From Rhizobium lentis (GTDB lineage: Bacteria > Pseudomonadota > Alphaproteobacteria > Rhizobiales > Rhizobiaceae), in NCBI RefSeq assembly GCF_014200175.1, contig NZ_JACHBD010000006.1, forward strand, positions 124,001 through 188,000: DNA of 64,000 bases, read 5' to 3'. Below are positions 1 through 7,801 of this stretch, piece after piece (positions within the stretch are counted from its first letter, which is position 1; each line of letters begins with the position of its first letter). Under the pieces are notes generated by a model. It made no database searches and had not been told where the DNA came from. It saw only the letters and a program-made list of their open reading frames with translations. The position numbers were made by a program, and so were the translations under genes.

Positions 1-476
1 TTGGTGAAGCTCGCCAGCCCCGCCCGAAAGACGGCCGAGGTCGGGAACATTGGCGAGGGTTCGAAAGCCCATGCCGTCGAGATATTGACGATGGCGCCGC
101 CGCCCTGTCTCTCCATGATCGGCGCCACCAGCCGGATCGGTCGCACCGAGCTCAGGAAATAGACCTCCATGCCCTTGTGCCAGTCCTCGTCTGAGATGTC
201 GAGGATCGGCGCGCGCGGGCCGTGGCCGGCGGAATTGACCAGCGCGTCGATGCGCCCCCATCGCCCCATCGAGAGATCGACGAGCCGCTTCACATCGTCG
301 TTGGACTGGTTGGAGCCGGTGACGCCGACGCCGCCGAGTTCCTTTGCCAGCGCCTCACCTTTGCCGGAGGAGGACAGAATGGCGACACGGTACCCGTCCG
401 CCGCCAGCTTCCGCGCGGCTGCGGCGCCCATGCCGGATCCGCCTGCGGTGATGAGAGCGACTTTTTCTTCAGACAT
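1..476 (-). CDS. SDR-family oxidoreductase, C-terminal end cut by window edge
   Basis: About 158 residues are visible from the ATG at 476; the rest lies left of the window. The N-terminus has a Rossmann dinucleotide motif of the classical SDR type (TAGGSGMG, residues ~10-17) and the NSAG motif typical of NAD(P)-dependent short-chain dehydrogenases. Where the family has the catalytic YxxxK, this protein reads S-A-V-F-R (in PTSAVFRAG), so both the catalytic Tyr and Lys appear substituted. It is divergent from the LysR gene at 583, whose product probably controls it. Substrate unknown. The SDR fold is certain; enzymatic activity is doubtful. Confidence 0.85.
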   Translation of the reverse strand, partial: MSEEKVALITAGGSGMGAAAARKLAADGYRVAILSSSGKGEALAKELGGVGVTGSNQSNDDVKRLVDLSMGRWGRIDALVNSAGHGPRAPILDISDEDWHKGMEVYFLSSVRPIRLVAPIMERQGGGAIVNISTAWAFEPSPMFPTSAVFRAGLASFT

Positions 477-582
477 TGAAATCTCCGACTGCTGAGTTTG
501 CGAAGCACTATGCCAGATATGCTCTCTGCTTTCGCGCGAGAAAGAAACATGCGAGACTGTAGAAAATCTACCGGATAAGCCA

Positions 583-1458
583 ATGATCCAATCCCGCCGC
601 GCGCTGCCGCCGTTAAATGCCTTGCGCGCTTTCGAGGCTTCGGGCCGCAGGCTGAATTTCCGCGCCGCCGCCGAGGAACTCGGCGTCACGCAGGGTGCGA
701 TCGCCCAGCAGGTCCGCGCGCTGGAAGATCAGCTCGGCCTCATGCTGTTCCAGCGCCTGCCCCGCGGCCTTGCGCTGACCGCGCAGGGTGCGGCCTACCT
801 CTCCGACGTGACCCGCGCCTTCGACATGCTTGGCGAAGCGACCGGGCGGCTTTTGGCGCGGCCGGAAACCGTGACGATCAGCGTCACCCCGACCGTAGCC
901 GCCAAGCTTTTGATCCCGCGCCTCGCCGAGCTCTACAGCGCCCTTCCCGAGGTGGATCTGAGGACGGTGGCCACCGAGGCGCTGTCGGATTTCGACCGCG
1001 ACCAGGTGGATATCGCCGTGCGCCTGACCAGCCAGGCTTTCCCGGCGACGCTGGAGGCAAGGCTGCTGTTCCGCCAGAAACTTGTCGCGGTCGCGAGCCC
1101 GCATCTGGTCAAGGACCTTACCCTCCCGTTGAGCGGCGAAGAACTTTGCAAGCTGCCGCTCCTGCATGACTCACACGATCGCTGGGGCGTGTTCCTCGGG
1201 ATCCGGGAGAAGCTGCCGGGCGCGGCTTTCAACCACACGACACTGGCGCTGGATGCGGCGCTTGCCGGCCAGGGCGTGGTGCTCGCCTGCCGGGCTTTCG
1301 TGGCGGCCGATCTCGAGGCTGGGCGGCTGGTGCAGGTGACGAATGCCACAGCGACCATCGGAGCCGATTACTTTCTCGTCCGCAAACGCTCATCATCGCC
1401 GCGAAAGGCGGTGGACGCGGTGTGGGACTGGTGCGCGGCGCGGCTGTCGCTCACCTGA
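583..1458 (+). CDS. LysR-family transcriptional regulator (GcvA-like)
   Basis: 291 residues, normal for LysR proteins. The N-terminal winged helix-turn-helix spans residues ~8-67 (PLNALRAFEASGRRLNF, then AAEELGVTQGAIAQQVRALE). The remainder is a periplasmic-binding-like effector domain. The opening PPLNALRAFEA and the RLPRGLALTAQG wing resemble the GcvA/AmpR subgroup. It is transcribed away from the SDR gene across a 106-bp gap, the usual arrangement for a LysR protein regulating its divergent neighbour. The effector cannot be told from sequence. Confidence 0.93.
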   Translation: MIQSRRALPPLNALRAFEASGRRLNFRAAAEELGVTQGAIAQQVRALEDQLGLMLFQRLPRGLALTAQGAAYLSDVTRAFDMLGEATGRLLARPETVTISVTPTVAAKLLIPRLAELYSALPEVDLRTVATEALSDFDRDQVDIAVRLTSQAFPATLEARLLFRQKLVAVASPHLVKDLTLPLSGEELCKLPLLHDSHDRWGVFLGIREKLPGAAFNHTTLALDAALAGQGVVLACRAFVAADLEAGRLVQVTNATATIGADYFLVRKRSSSPRKAVDAVWDWCAARLSLT

Positions 1459-1652
1459 CCGCCTGATGATCGAGACCGGCTCACCGCAACGGAGGCGCTC
1501 GCGGAGGCACGAGTTCAAAACCCTGGGATGACACGGGCCTCCGTCACGCCGCATACCCTACACTATCCCCAACGTACAAGGAGGAGGGACGTTGGAGTAT
1601 GCCGCGCCGACAATCGCGGGGGTGTTGGAGGATGCGCCAATGCCCGCGAGAG

Positions 1653-1693
1653 CCTCATCCTGAGGTGCCCCGAAGGCCTCAAAGGACGAGGCG
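1653..1693. repeat. Intergenic palindromic repeat of rhizobial type
   Basis: The stretch CCTCATCCTGAGG-TGCCCCGAAGGC-CTCAAAGGACGAGG is an imperfect palindrome resembling a repeat common in Rhizobiales intergenic DNA (recalled, not searched). It overlaps the last codons and stop codon of the dehydrogenase gene ending at 1679, so the repeat supplies that gene's C-terminus. Confidence 0.55.
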
Positions 1694-2671
1694 GGCGCCC
1701 CCTGAAGCCAGCAGCACCTTGCCGCCAATCCGGAAGGGCAGGGCGGCTTGCAGTGCCTCGCCGATCTGTTCCAGCGGAAACACCTCCCGCACCTCGGTTG
1801 CGATCACGTTTGCGGCGATCTGCGCGGCCACCTCGGAATAGGCGCGCTGGACATTGTCCATGGTTTCCGAATGAACCCATTCCCGGAGGTGGCAAAAGGA
1901 AAAGGTGATATCGGGATGGGAGGACCAGAAGGAATTCGGGATGCTCTGACCTGAAAGCAGGCCGTAATGCACGAAATGGCCACCCGGCTTGAGCGCATCG
2001 GCAAGGACCGAGGCGCGTGGGCCGCCGACGCAGTCGAGCACCGCATCGAACCCATGCCGGCCGGCGAGCCCGGCTGCCAGGTCACTATCCTCCCTGTCGA
2101 TGATAACAGTCTCGAGCCGGCCGCGCAGGCGCCGGCGGGATTCTTCGCTGCGGACGATCGCCACCGGCTCGACGCCAACGGCATTTGCGAGGCCGATCAG
2201 GATCGATCCGATCGAAGAGGCGGCGGCATTGACGGCGATGCGCATGCCCGGTCTCAGCCCGATCTTGTTGTGCAGCATCAGCCAGGCGGTCATCGGGTTA
2301 ACGTAGCTCGTCGCCGCCTCGAAATCGGAGAGCGCGTCGGGCACGCGCAGGCACCAAATGGGGTCGGTGTCCTTGAACTCCTGCCACCCGCCGGCGCTGC
2401 GCACCGGCAGCACCCGCGTCCCTGGATTCAACCCATAGACCGCTTCGCCGCAGGCTTCGATCACGCCGAAGGCTTCGAAGCCCGGAATGAAGGGCAGGAT
2501 CGTGCGGCCGGCATAGGCGCCGGAAATGGTGATGATATCGGAAGGATTGATCGAGCGCGCGAGCAGCCGCACTCGGACCTGGTCGCGCCGCAGCGTCGGC
2601 AGCGGCGTCCGCTCGATCCCGACGACCTCATGGGCCGGGCCGAATTTTCGCACCACCGCCTGATATTGCAT
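1679..2671 (-). CDS. MDR-type (quinone oxidoreductase/enoyl reductase-like) dehydrogenase
   Basis: 330 residues from the ATG at 2671, which has a GGGGG ribosome site just upstream. The protein is a medium-chain dehydrogenase/reductase: a GroES-like N-terminal half (NPSDIITISGAY, then PGFEAFGVIEACGE) and a Rossmann half with the AASSIG motif in place of the usual AGxGxVG. The structural-zinc cysteines of alcohol dehydrogenases are missing, so it belongs with the zinc-independent 2-enoyl thioester reductase/quinone reductase branch. It is divergent from the thioesterase-ligase-thiolase block, which suggests an acyl-thioester or enone substrate (inference). The last residues come from an intergenic repeat. 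Confidence 0.85.
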   Translation of the reverse strand: MQYQAVVRKFGPAHEVVGIERTPLPTLRRDQVRVRLLARSINPSDIITISGAYAGRTILPFIPGFEAFGVIEACGEAVYGLNPGTRVLPVRSAGGWQEFKDTDPIWCLRVPDALSDFEAATSYVNPMTAWLMLHNKIGLRPGMRIAVNAAASSIGSILIGLANAVGVEPVAIVRSEESRRRLRGRLETVIIDREDSDLAAGLAGRHGFDAVLDCVGGPRASVLADALKPGGHFVHYGLLSGQSIPNSFWSSHPDITFSFCHLREWVHSETMDNVQRAYSEVAAQIAANVIATEVREVFPLEQIGEALQAALPFRIGGKVLLASGGARLVL

Positions 2672-2724
2672 TGCATCCCCCTGAGAACAGCGGTTAGAAC
2701 AGCCCACCAATTTTGGGTGATCGA

Positions 2725-3141
2725 ATGAGCGTTGACGACAGGCCTTTAGCATCGTTCCGGGTCTCGATGCGAGACATCGACATCTATGGCCATGTCCATA
2801 ATTCGGTCTACCTCGATTATTGCGAGGATGCTGTCGTCGAGTTTCTGCGCCATCGCGAGATCCTCGGCCACTTCCGCCACACGACCTCCGGTGTCGCCTA
2901 TCACGTCAAGAAGGCTGAGATCACCTTTCACAACCCCATCGACGTCGACGATGTCGTCGAGGCGAAGGTCGCTGTCGAGAAGATCGGGCGCACCAGCCTC
3001 GCCTTTACGATCGAACTCTTTCGCCGGCGCGACGGCGCCCATTGCGCAACGGCCGGCCTCGTCTGGGTCTGCGTCGGCCTTTCCGACAGCCGCCCGACGC
3101 CGATCCCGGAGGCGACCAGAGCCGCCTTGTCGCAGGGCTGA
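2725..3141 (+). CDS. Hotdog-fold acyl-CoA thioesterase (4-hydroxybenzoyl-CoA thioesterase/YbgC type)
   Basis: 138 residues from the ATG at 2725; an in-frame TTG at 2713 is a less likely start. The motif D-I-D-I-Y-G-H-V-H-N-SVYLDYCED is the YbgC/4HBT signature with its catalytic Asp and HxHN. Such enzymes hydrolyse acyl- or aroyl-CoA in the cytoplasm. Only 3 bp separate it from the ligase gene, so the two are co-transcribed, pairing release and activation of the same class of acyl group. Start choice rests on codon type and the normal N-terminus of the family. Confidence 0.88.
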   Translation: MSVDDRPLASFRVSMRDIDIYGHVHNSVYLDYCEDAVVEFLRHREILGHFRHTTSGVAYHVKKAEITFHNPIDVDDVVEAKVAVEKIGRTSLAFTIELFRRRDGAHCATAGLVWVCVGLSDSRPTPIPEATRAALSQG

Positions 3142-3144
3142 TCC

Positions 3145-4665
3145 ATGCCGATCCATGCAGAGCTTCTTCGACACGCCACGGAGAGACCGGACAAGCCGGC
3201 GGTGGTGATCGACGGCGGCGCGCTCAGCTACGGCGAACTTTACGCGCGCTCGCGGGCGATCTATCGCTTTCTCCAGGATCTTCCCGACTCGAACCCGCGC
3301 ACGATCGACCTGCCCGGCGTCAAGAAGCTCGTTGCCTTAAGCCTCGGCAACCATATCGGCTTTGCCGAATATTTCGTCGCCGCCACCGCCTTGCCGCATG
3401 CCTGCGCTGTCATCGATCCGATGATGCCGCCCGAAAGGATCGAGCGCATCCTCGAGCGCCTCGCGCCCGACGTGCTGGTTGCCGACGACGAGGCAAGCCC
3501 CAGTGCGGAGATCGGCCGCCGGCTCGGTCTATCGGTCGTCATTGCCGGAGCGGAACCCTTCGATCTCGCCGCACCGGGAGAGGACCTGCCGGATGCCGAC
3601 GGCATCTTCCTGATCGGCTTCACCTCGGGCACCACGGCCGAGCCGAAAGCCTATTGCCGCTCGCGCGAGCAGTGGCGCCGCAGCCTCGACCGGGGGCGCC
3701 TGGTTTTCGAACTCCAGGAGGCGCCCTCGACCCTCTGCCCCGGCGCCCTGGCGCATGGCCTGGCGCTTTACGCCCTGGTGGAAGCGCTCGATGCCGGGGC
3801 GACATTCCATTCGGTGCGGAAGTGGGATGCAGGCGCGCTCGCGCGCACCCTCGCCTCCGCAGAGATCGAACGGCTGGTCGCGGTGCCGACCCATATAGCC
3901 GGGATTGCCCGCGCATGGGCCGGCGAGCCCGCGCTCGAGTGCCTGCGCGACGTGCTGACCGCCGGCGCCAAGCTGAACCTCAACGAGGTCGACTCCATGC
4001 GCCGCCTTTTTCCCAAGGCGCGCATCCGGGAATATTACGGTGCTTCCGAGATCGGCTTCATGACGGTCTCGACGCTTGCCGGCGGCGAGACCGATTTTCC
4101 GATCGACCGGGTGGGGCAGGCCTATCCCGGCGTCGCGATTTCCATCCGCGACCCTGAGGAAAACGATGTCGGCACCGACGTGCCGGGCACCATCTTCGTC
4201 AACAGCGACCTCATCGCCGACGGCTATCTCTGGGGCGACGACGGCCAGGCGTTCCGGGTGACACCATCAGGCGCCACCGTCGGCGATCTTGGCGAGATCG
4301 ACGCCAACGGCATGTTGCGGGTGATCGGCCGGGCGGGCGGCATGATGATCTCGGGCGGCAACAACGTCTATCCCGCCGAAGTCGAGAGCGCGCTGAAGAC
4401 CTGCCCCGGCGTCGAGGAAGCCGTCGTCTTCGGGCTGCCGGATGACTATTACGGCCAGAGGATCGTCGCCGTCGTCTCCGGCGAGGCGATCGATGCGAAA
4501 ATCCTGGCCGATCATTGCGCGGGCAAGCTTGCGCGGTTCAAGATCCCCAGGCAATTCTACCGGATCGGCGCCTGGCCGATGACGAGCAGCGGCAAGATCG
4601 CCCGCGGCCAGGTGCAGGCATCGGTCACTTCGGGAGACGGCCTTGTCCTACGCCTATCAGCCTGA
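3145..4665 (+). CDS. AMP-forming acyl-CoA synthetase (ANL superfamily)
   Basis: 506 residues, usual length for acyl/aryl-CoA ligases. The phosphate-binding loop reads GFTSGTTAEPK (~residues 158-168), YYGASE (~296-301) matches motif A5, and GDLGEIDANG followed by IGRAGGMMISGG is the hinge. The catalytic lysine of the C-terminal lobe is in TSSGKIARG (~482). It activates a carboxylic acid as acyl-AMP and then acyl-CoA; the chain type cannot be read. It follows the thioesterase by 3 bp, and its end overlaps the thiolase start by 23 bp, giving a tight three-gene unit. Confidence 0.93.
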   Translation: MPIHAELLRHATERPDKPAVVIDGGALSYGELYARSRAIYRFLQDLPDSNPRTIDLPGVKKLVALSLGNHIGFAEYFVAATALPHACAVIDPMMPPERIERILERLAPDVLVADDEASPSAEIGRRLGLSVVIAGAEPFDLAAPGEDLPDADGIFLIGFTSGTTAEPKAYCRSREQWRRSLDRGRLVFELQEAPSTLCPGALAHGLALYALVEALDAGATFHSVRKWDAGALARTLASAEIERLVAVPTHIAGIARAWAGEPALECLRDVLTAGAKLNLNEVDSMRRLFPKARIREYYGASEIGFMTVSTLAGGETDFPIDRVGQAYPGVAISIRDPEENDVGTDVPGTIFVNSDLIADGYLWGDDGQAFRVTPSGATVGDLGEIDANGMLRVIGRAGGMMISGGNNVYPAEVESALKTCPGVEEAVVFGLPDDYYGQRIVAVVSGEAIDAKILADHCAGKLARFKIPRQFYRIGAWPMTSSGKIARGQVQASVTSGDGLVLRLSA

Positions 4666-5842
4666 CGAGGATTGGCAGCCGGTGGTGGTCGCCGCCTACC
4701 GCACGCCGATCGGCCGGGCCTTCGGCTCGCTCGCGGCGGTCGCGGCCGAAGACCTGCTCGCACCGATCATCCGCCGCATCCTTGCCGAGACGGGCATCGC
4801 GCCCGAGGCCATAGACGACGTGCTGGTCGGCAACGCCGCCGGCGGCGGCGGCAATATTGCCCGGCTCGCCGCCCTTTCCGCCGGCCTGCCGATCGCAGTT
4901 CCCGGCGTCGCCATCGACCGGCAATGCGGCTCCGGCCTCGAAGCGATCATCATGGCTGGCCGGCTGATCCAGGCAAAGGCCGGCTCCTGCTTTCTGGCCG
5001 GCGGCGTCGAGAGCGTCAGCACCGCGCCATGGCGGGCCGAAAGGCCGAAAGCCAATGGCGCCCTGCCACGCTTCTACGGCCGCGCCCGCTTCTCTCCCGA
5101 TGCGATCGGCGATCCCGATATGGGTGTCGCCGCCGAAAACGTCGCCCGCGCATTCGCCATCACACGGCAGCGGCAGGATCAATTCGCCCTGCGCAGCCAC
5201 CGGCTCGCCGTCAAGGCGGCCGAAGCCGGCCTCTTCCGGCCTGAGATCGTCGAAATCGCCACCGGCCACGGGCTGGTGGAGCGGGACGAATGCCCGCGCC
5301 CGATGACATCGCTCGAAGCGCTGGCAAACCTCAAGCCCGTCTTCCTGGCCGGCGGCTCGGTGACGGCGGGCAATGCCTGCCCGCTCAATGACGGCGCCTG
5401 CCTGGTGCTCGTCCTCAGCCGCGGCATGGCCAGAAGCCTGGGCATCGAAAAAGGTCTCGCCTTCATCGACAGCGCAGCCGCCGGCGTCGACCCCAACTTG
5501 CTCGGCATCGGCCCGGTCGCCTCGACCCGAAAACTGCTTGAGCGCCAGCCGGGGTTTTCTCTATCTAAGGTTGATGCCGTAGAATTCAACGAAGCCTTTG
5601 CGGCGCAGGTCCTGGCGTCGCTGGACCAACTCGATATCGCGACCGACAGGGTCAACAGGGATGGCGGCGCAATCGCGCTCGGTCATCCTTTCGGCGCCTC
5701 CGGCGCCGTCCTCGTCACCCGGCTGTACAGCCAGTTGGTTCGCGAGGATGGTTCGCCGTCTGGCGCAACAGCGCTCGCCATGATCGGCATCGGCGGGGGC
5801 ATCGGGCTGACGGCGCTGTTCGAGGCTGTCCGGCTTTCCTGA
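4643..5842 (+). CDS. Thiolase-family acyltransferase lacking the C-terminal catalytic Cys
   Basis: 399 residues from a TTG at 4643, preceded by GGGAG; the start overlaps the ligase. Thiolase landmarks are present: nucleophilic Cys in DRQCGSG (~residue 95), NEAFAAQ (~316) and the His motif GHPFGASGA (~347). The conserved C-terminal CIGGG block reads GIGGGIG (Gly at ~382), so the second, proton-shuttling cysteine is replaced by glycine. Classical thiolases need both cysteines, so this protein may be a condensing or acyl-transfer variant or be impaired. The context with ligase, thioesterase and an enoyl-reductase-like gene favours acyl chain building or trimming. Confidence 0.9.
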   Translation: MSYAYQPDEDWQPVVVAAYRTPIGRAFGSLAAVAAEDLLAPIIRRILAETGIAPEAIDDVLVGNAAGGGGNIARLAALSAGLPIAVPGVAIDRQCGSGLEAIIMAGRLIQAKAGSCFLAGGVESVSTAPWRAERPKANGALPRFYGRARFSPDAIGDPDMGVAAENVARAFAITRQRQDQFALRSHRLAVKAAEAGLFRPEIVEIATGHGLVERDECPRPMTSLEALANLKPVFLAGGSVTAGNACPLNDGACLVLVLSRGMARSLGIEKGLAFIDSAAAGVDPNLLGIGPVASTRKLLERQPGFSLSKVDAVEFNEAFAAQVLASLDQLDIATDRVNRDGGAIALGHPFGASGAVLVTRLYSQLVREDGSPSGATALAMIGIGGGIGLTALFEAVRLS

Positions 5843-5884
5843 TGAAACCCGCATCGTGCGCTGTGGGATCAATCCTCCAGTCGA

Positions 5885-6140
5885 TCCGGCTCCGGCGATT
5901 GTCCCGGTCAGTCCGGGCAGCTCGATCTTCCTGCCGCGCGTGCCACATACGTTTGGGTAACCGGCACATCTCCCGGACGTAATCTCACCATCCTGACGCC
6001 GGGCGGCATGGAGGAGTTCTTCGTCGAGGCGGCCGCCCAGGCGCCGCGGCTGCCGGAAGACATGGATCGGCTGCTGCAGCTGGCGAAACGCTACGGCATC
6101 GAATTTCGGGGGCCGGCAAACTGGGAGGCAGACCGAACGC
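5885..6140 (+). pseudogene. Relic of a cupin-domain gene with a frameshift
   Basis: One frame reads SSIFLPRVPHTF, a cupin motif 2-like segment, up to about 5962, then hits a stop. The next frame continues VTGTSPGRNLTILTPGG, MEEFF and LLQLAKRYGIEF, matching the usual C-terminus of small quercetinase-like cupins. The N-terminal half is missing. The rest of the 5843-6511 gap has no convincing coding sequence. The relic is inferred from joining two frames; the parent family is clear only at the cupin level. Confidence 0.6.
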
Positions 6141-6511
6141 CCTGCCCCCCGCGATATGCGGCTGCCCGCAATCAATGCCTCACAGATCGCAATGCGCCTG
6201 GCCGTGAATATTCGCCAGGCACCCGGCGCTCCGTGGTCTGCACGAGGCTCCTCGGCGTCCATTCGGTCGACGGGCTCGGTCGCAAGGCGAGCAGCACTAC
6301 TGCCTTTGCATAGGACGACAGCGACTAGCGAAGAATGGTTCGGGGTTAAGATCCGGCGCATTCTGCGGCTCGTCGGTTTCGGCCGGCCACGCCGGACATC
6401 GCGAGCGGGACGGCCACAGCAGCCTTCGCCAGCCTCATCGGGACCGTGGTGTCGGCGCCTGCCTTCAAAGTCAATAGAGGATACTCCTCGCAAAGGACAA
6501 GGAGACTACCC

Positions 6512-7276
6512 ATGAAAATCGTCATTATCGGCGGCACCGGCCTCATCGGTTCAAAGACGGTGGAAAGATTGCGCAAGAAGGGACACGACGTGCTGCCGGC
6601 CTCGCCGAATTCAGGCGTCGATACCATCACCGGCAAGGGTCTTGCCGAAGCGCTCGCAGGCGCGCAGGTGGTGCTCGACCTCGCCAACTCGCCCTCCTTC
6701 GAGGACAAGGCGGTGATGGAATTCTTCCGAACCTCGGGCCGCAACCTCCTGAAGGCAGGGGCTGCCGCCGGCGTCAAACACCATATCGCGCTGTCGATCG
6801 TCGGCATGGAGCGGCTGCAGGACAGCGGCTATATGCGCGCCAAGATGGCGCAGGAAGAGCTGATCAAAGGTTCGGGCCTCCCCTACACGATCGTTCACTC
6901 CACGCAGTTTCATGAGTTCATGGCGGGAATTGCTCAGGCGGGCGCAGTCGGCCAGATGGTGCACCTGTCGCCGGCTTACGTGCAGCCGATCGCCTCGGAT
7001 GACGTCGCCGACGTCATGGCCGACGTGGCGCTTGCAGCACCCGTAAACGGCACGATCGAAATCGGCGGCCCGGAGAAGATCCGCCTCACCGAGGTCGTGA
7101 AGCGGCTCTTCAAGGCGACGAACGATGCGCGTCAGATTATGGCCGATCCGCACGCCCGCTATTTTGGTGTCGAGCTCGAGGACAATTCGCTCGTGGCAGG
7201 GCCGACGGCCCGGCTCGGCCGCGTCCGCTTCGACGACTGGCTGCTCCAGCATCCGCCCCAGAAGATGAGCGCCTGA
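6512..7276 (+). CDS. NmrA-like NAD(P)-binding protein (atypical SDR)
   Basis: 254 residues from the ATG at 6512, with AAGGAG 8-13 bases upstream. The N-terminus MKIVIIGGTGLIGSKTVERL is a Rossmann dinucleotide site of the atypical SDR/NmrA type. Later parts (HHIALSIVGMERL, YTIVHSTQFHEFM) match the SDR subgroup that reduces or senses NAD(P)H rather than the YxxxK enzymes. It probably forms a short plus-strand unit with the exported cupin 62 bp downstream. Function beyond dinucleotide binding is unknown. Confidence 0.88.
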   Translation: MKIVIIGGTGLIGSKTVERLRKKGHDVLPASPNSGVDTITGKGLAEALAGAQVVLDLANSPSFEDKAVMEFFRTSGRNLLKAGAAAGVKHHIALSIVGMERLQDSGYMRAKMAQEELIKGSGLPYTIVHSTQFHEFMAGIAQAGAVGQMVHLSPAYVQPIASDDVADVMADVALAAPVNGTIEIGGPEKIRLTEVVKRLFKATNDARQIMADPHARYFGVELEDNSLVAGPTARLGRVRFDDWLLQHPPQKMSA

Positions 7277-7338
7277 TCGCCGGGGCCGCTTTCGCGGCCC
7301 TCGCTGCAACCGTTCCCATCAATCCAAGGAGACCAGAC

Positions 7339-7752
7339 ATGTCAGGAAAATTAGCTACGGCAGCGGCATTCGCCGTTGCCCTTGTTGCCTGCACCACATC
7401 CTATGCTGCGGGCGACAAGGCGAAGGTCACCCTGGTCTACGACCAGAAGCTTCCCAATGTTCCCGGCAAGAGCATCAAGGCCGTGCTCGTCGAATATAAG
7501 CCTGGCGGCATGTCGCCGGGTCATACTCACCCGAAATCGGCCTTCATCTACGCCACCGTTCTGGAGGGCTCGATCAAAAGCCAGGTGAATGACGGCCCGG
7601 TGAAGACCTATAAGGCCGGCGAAAGCTTTCCCGAATTCCCCGGCGATCATCACAGCGTCAGCGCCAACGGCAGCAAGACCGAGCCGGCGAAACTGCTCGC
7701 GATCTTCGTGGTGAACTCGGACGAGACCGAGCTGACGACCGACGACAAGTAA
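7339..7752 (+). CDS. Exported cupin-domain protein
   Basis: 137 residues with a hydrophobic N-terminus (KLATAAAFAVALVACTTSYA). Cleavage could follow SYA, or LVAC may act as a lipobox, so the product is periplasmic or lipid-anchored. The mature part is one small cupin: GHTHPKSAFIYATVLEG carries the metal-binding His residues of motif 1, and EFPGDHHSVSANG is motif 2. The start has AAGGAG upstream. A clear terminator follows at 7761. Metal and substrate are unknown; such proteins often bind Fe/Mn/Zn. Confidence 0.88.
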   Translation: MSGKLATAAAFAVALVACTTSYAAGDKAKVTLVYDQKLPNVPGKSIKAVLVEYKPGGMSPGHTHPKSAFIYATVLEGSIKSQVNDGPVKTYKAGESFPEFPGDHHSVSANGSKTEPAKLLAIFVVNSDETELTTDDK

Positions 7753-7760
7753 GCCGCCCT

Positions 7761-7789
7761 CGATGCCCGGCGCCGCCGGGCATCGTTTT
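7761..7789 (+). terminator. Rho-independent terminator after the cupin gene
   Basis: A perfect 11-bp stem (CGATGCCCGGC with GCCGGGCATCG), a 3-base loop and TTTT lie 8 bases after the stop codon. It also separates this gene from the convergent PLP-enzyme gene. Confidence 0.9.
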
Positions 7790-7801
7790 CTCGCTGCGCC
7801 G

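Noticed and set aside
6156..6480. Signal-peptide-like minus-strand fragment (MRLAKAAVAVPLAMSGVAG)
   Set aside because: It ends after about 30 residues and has no mature protein or promoter.
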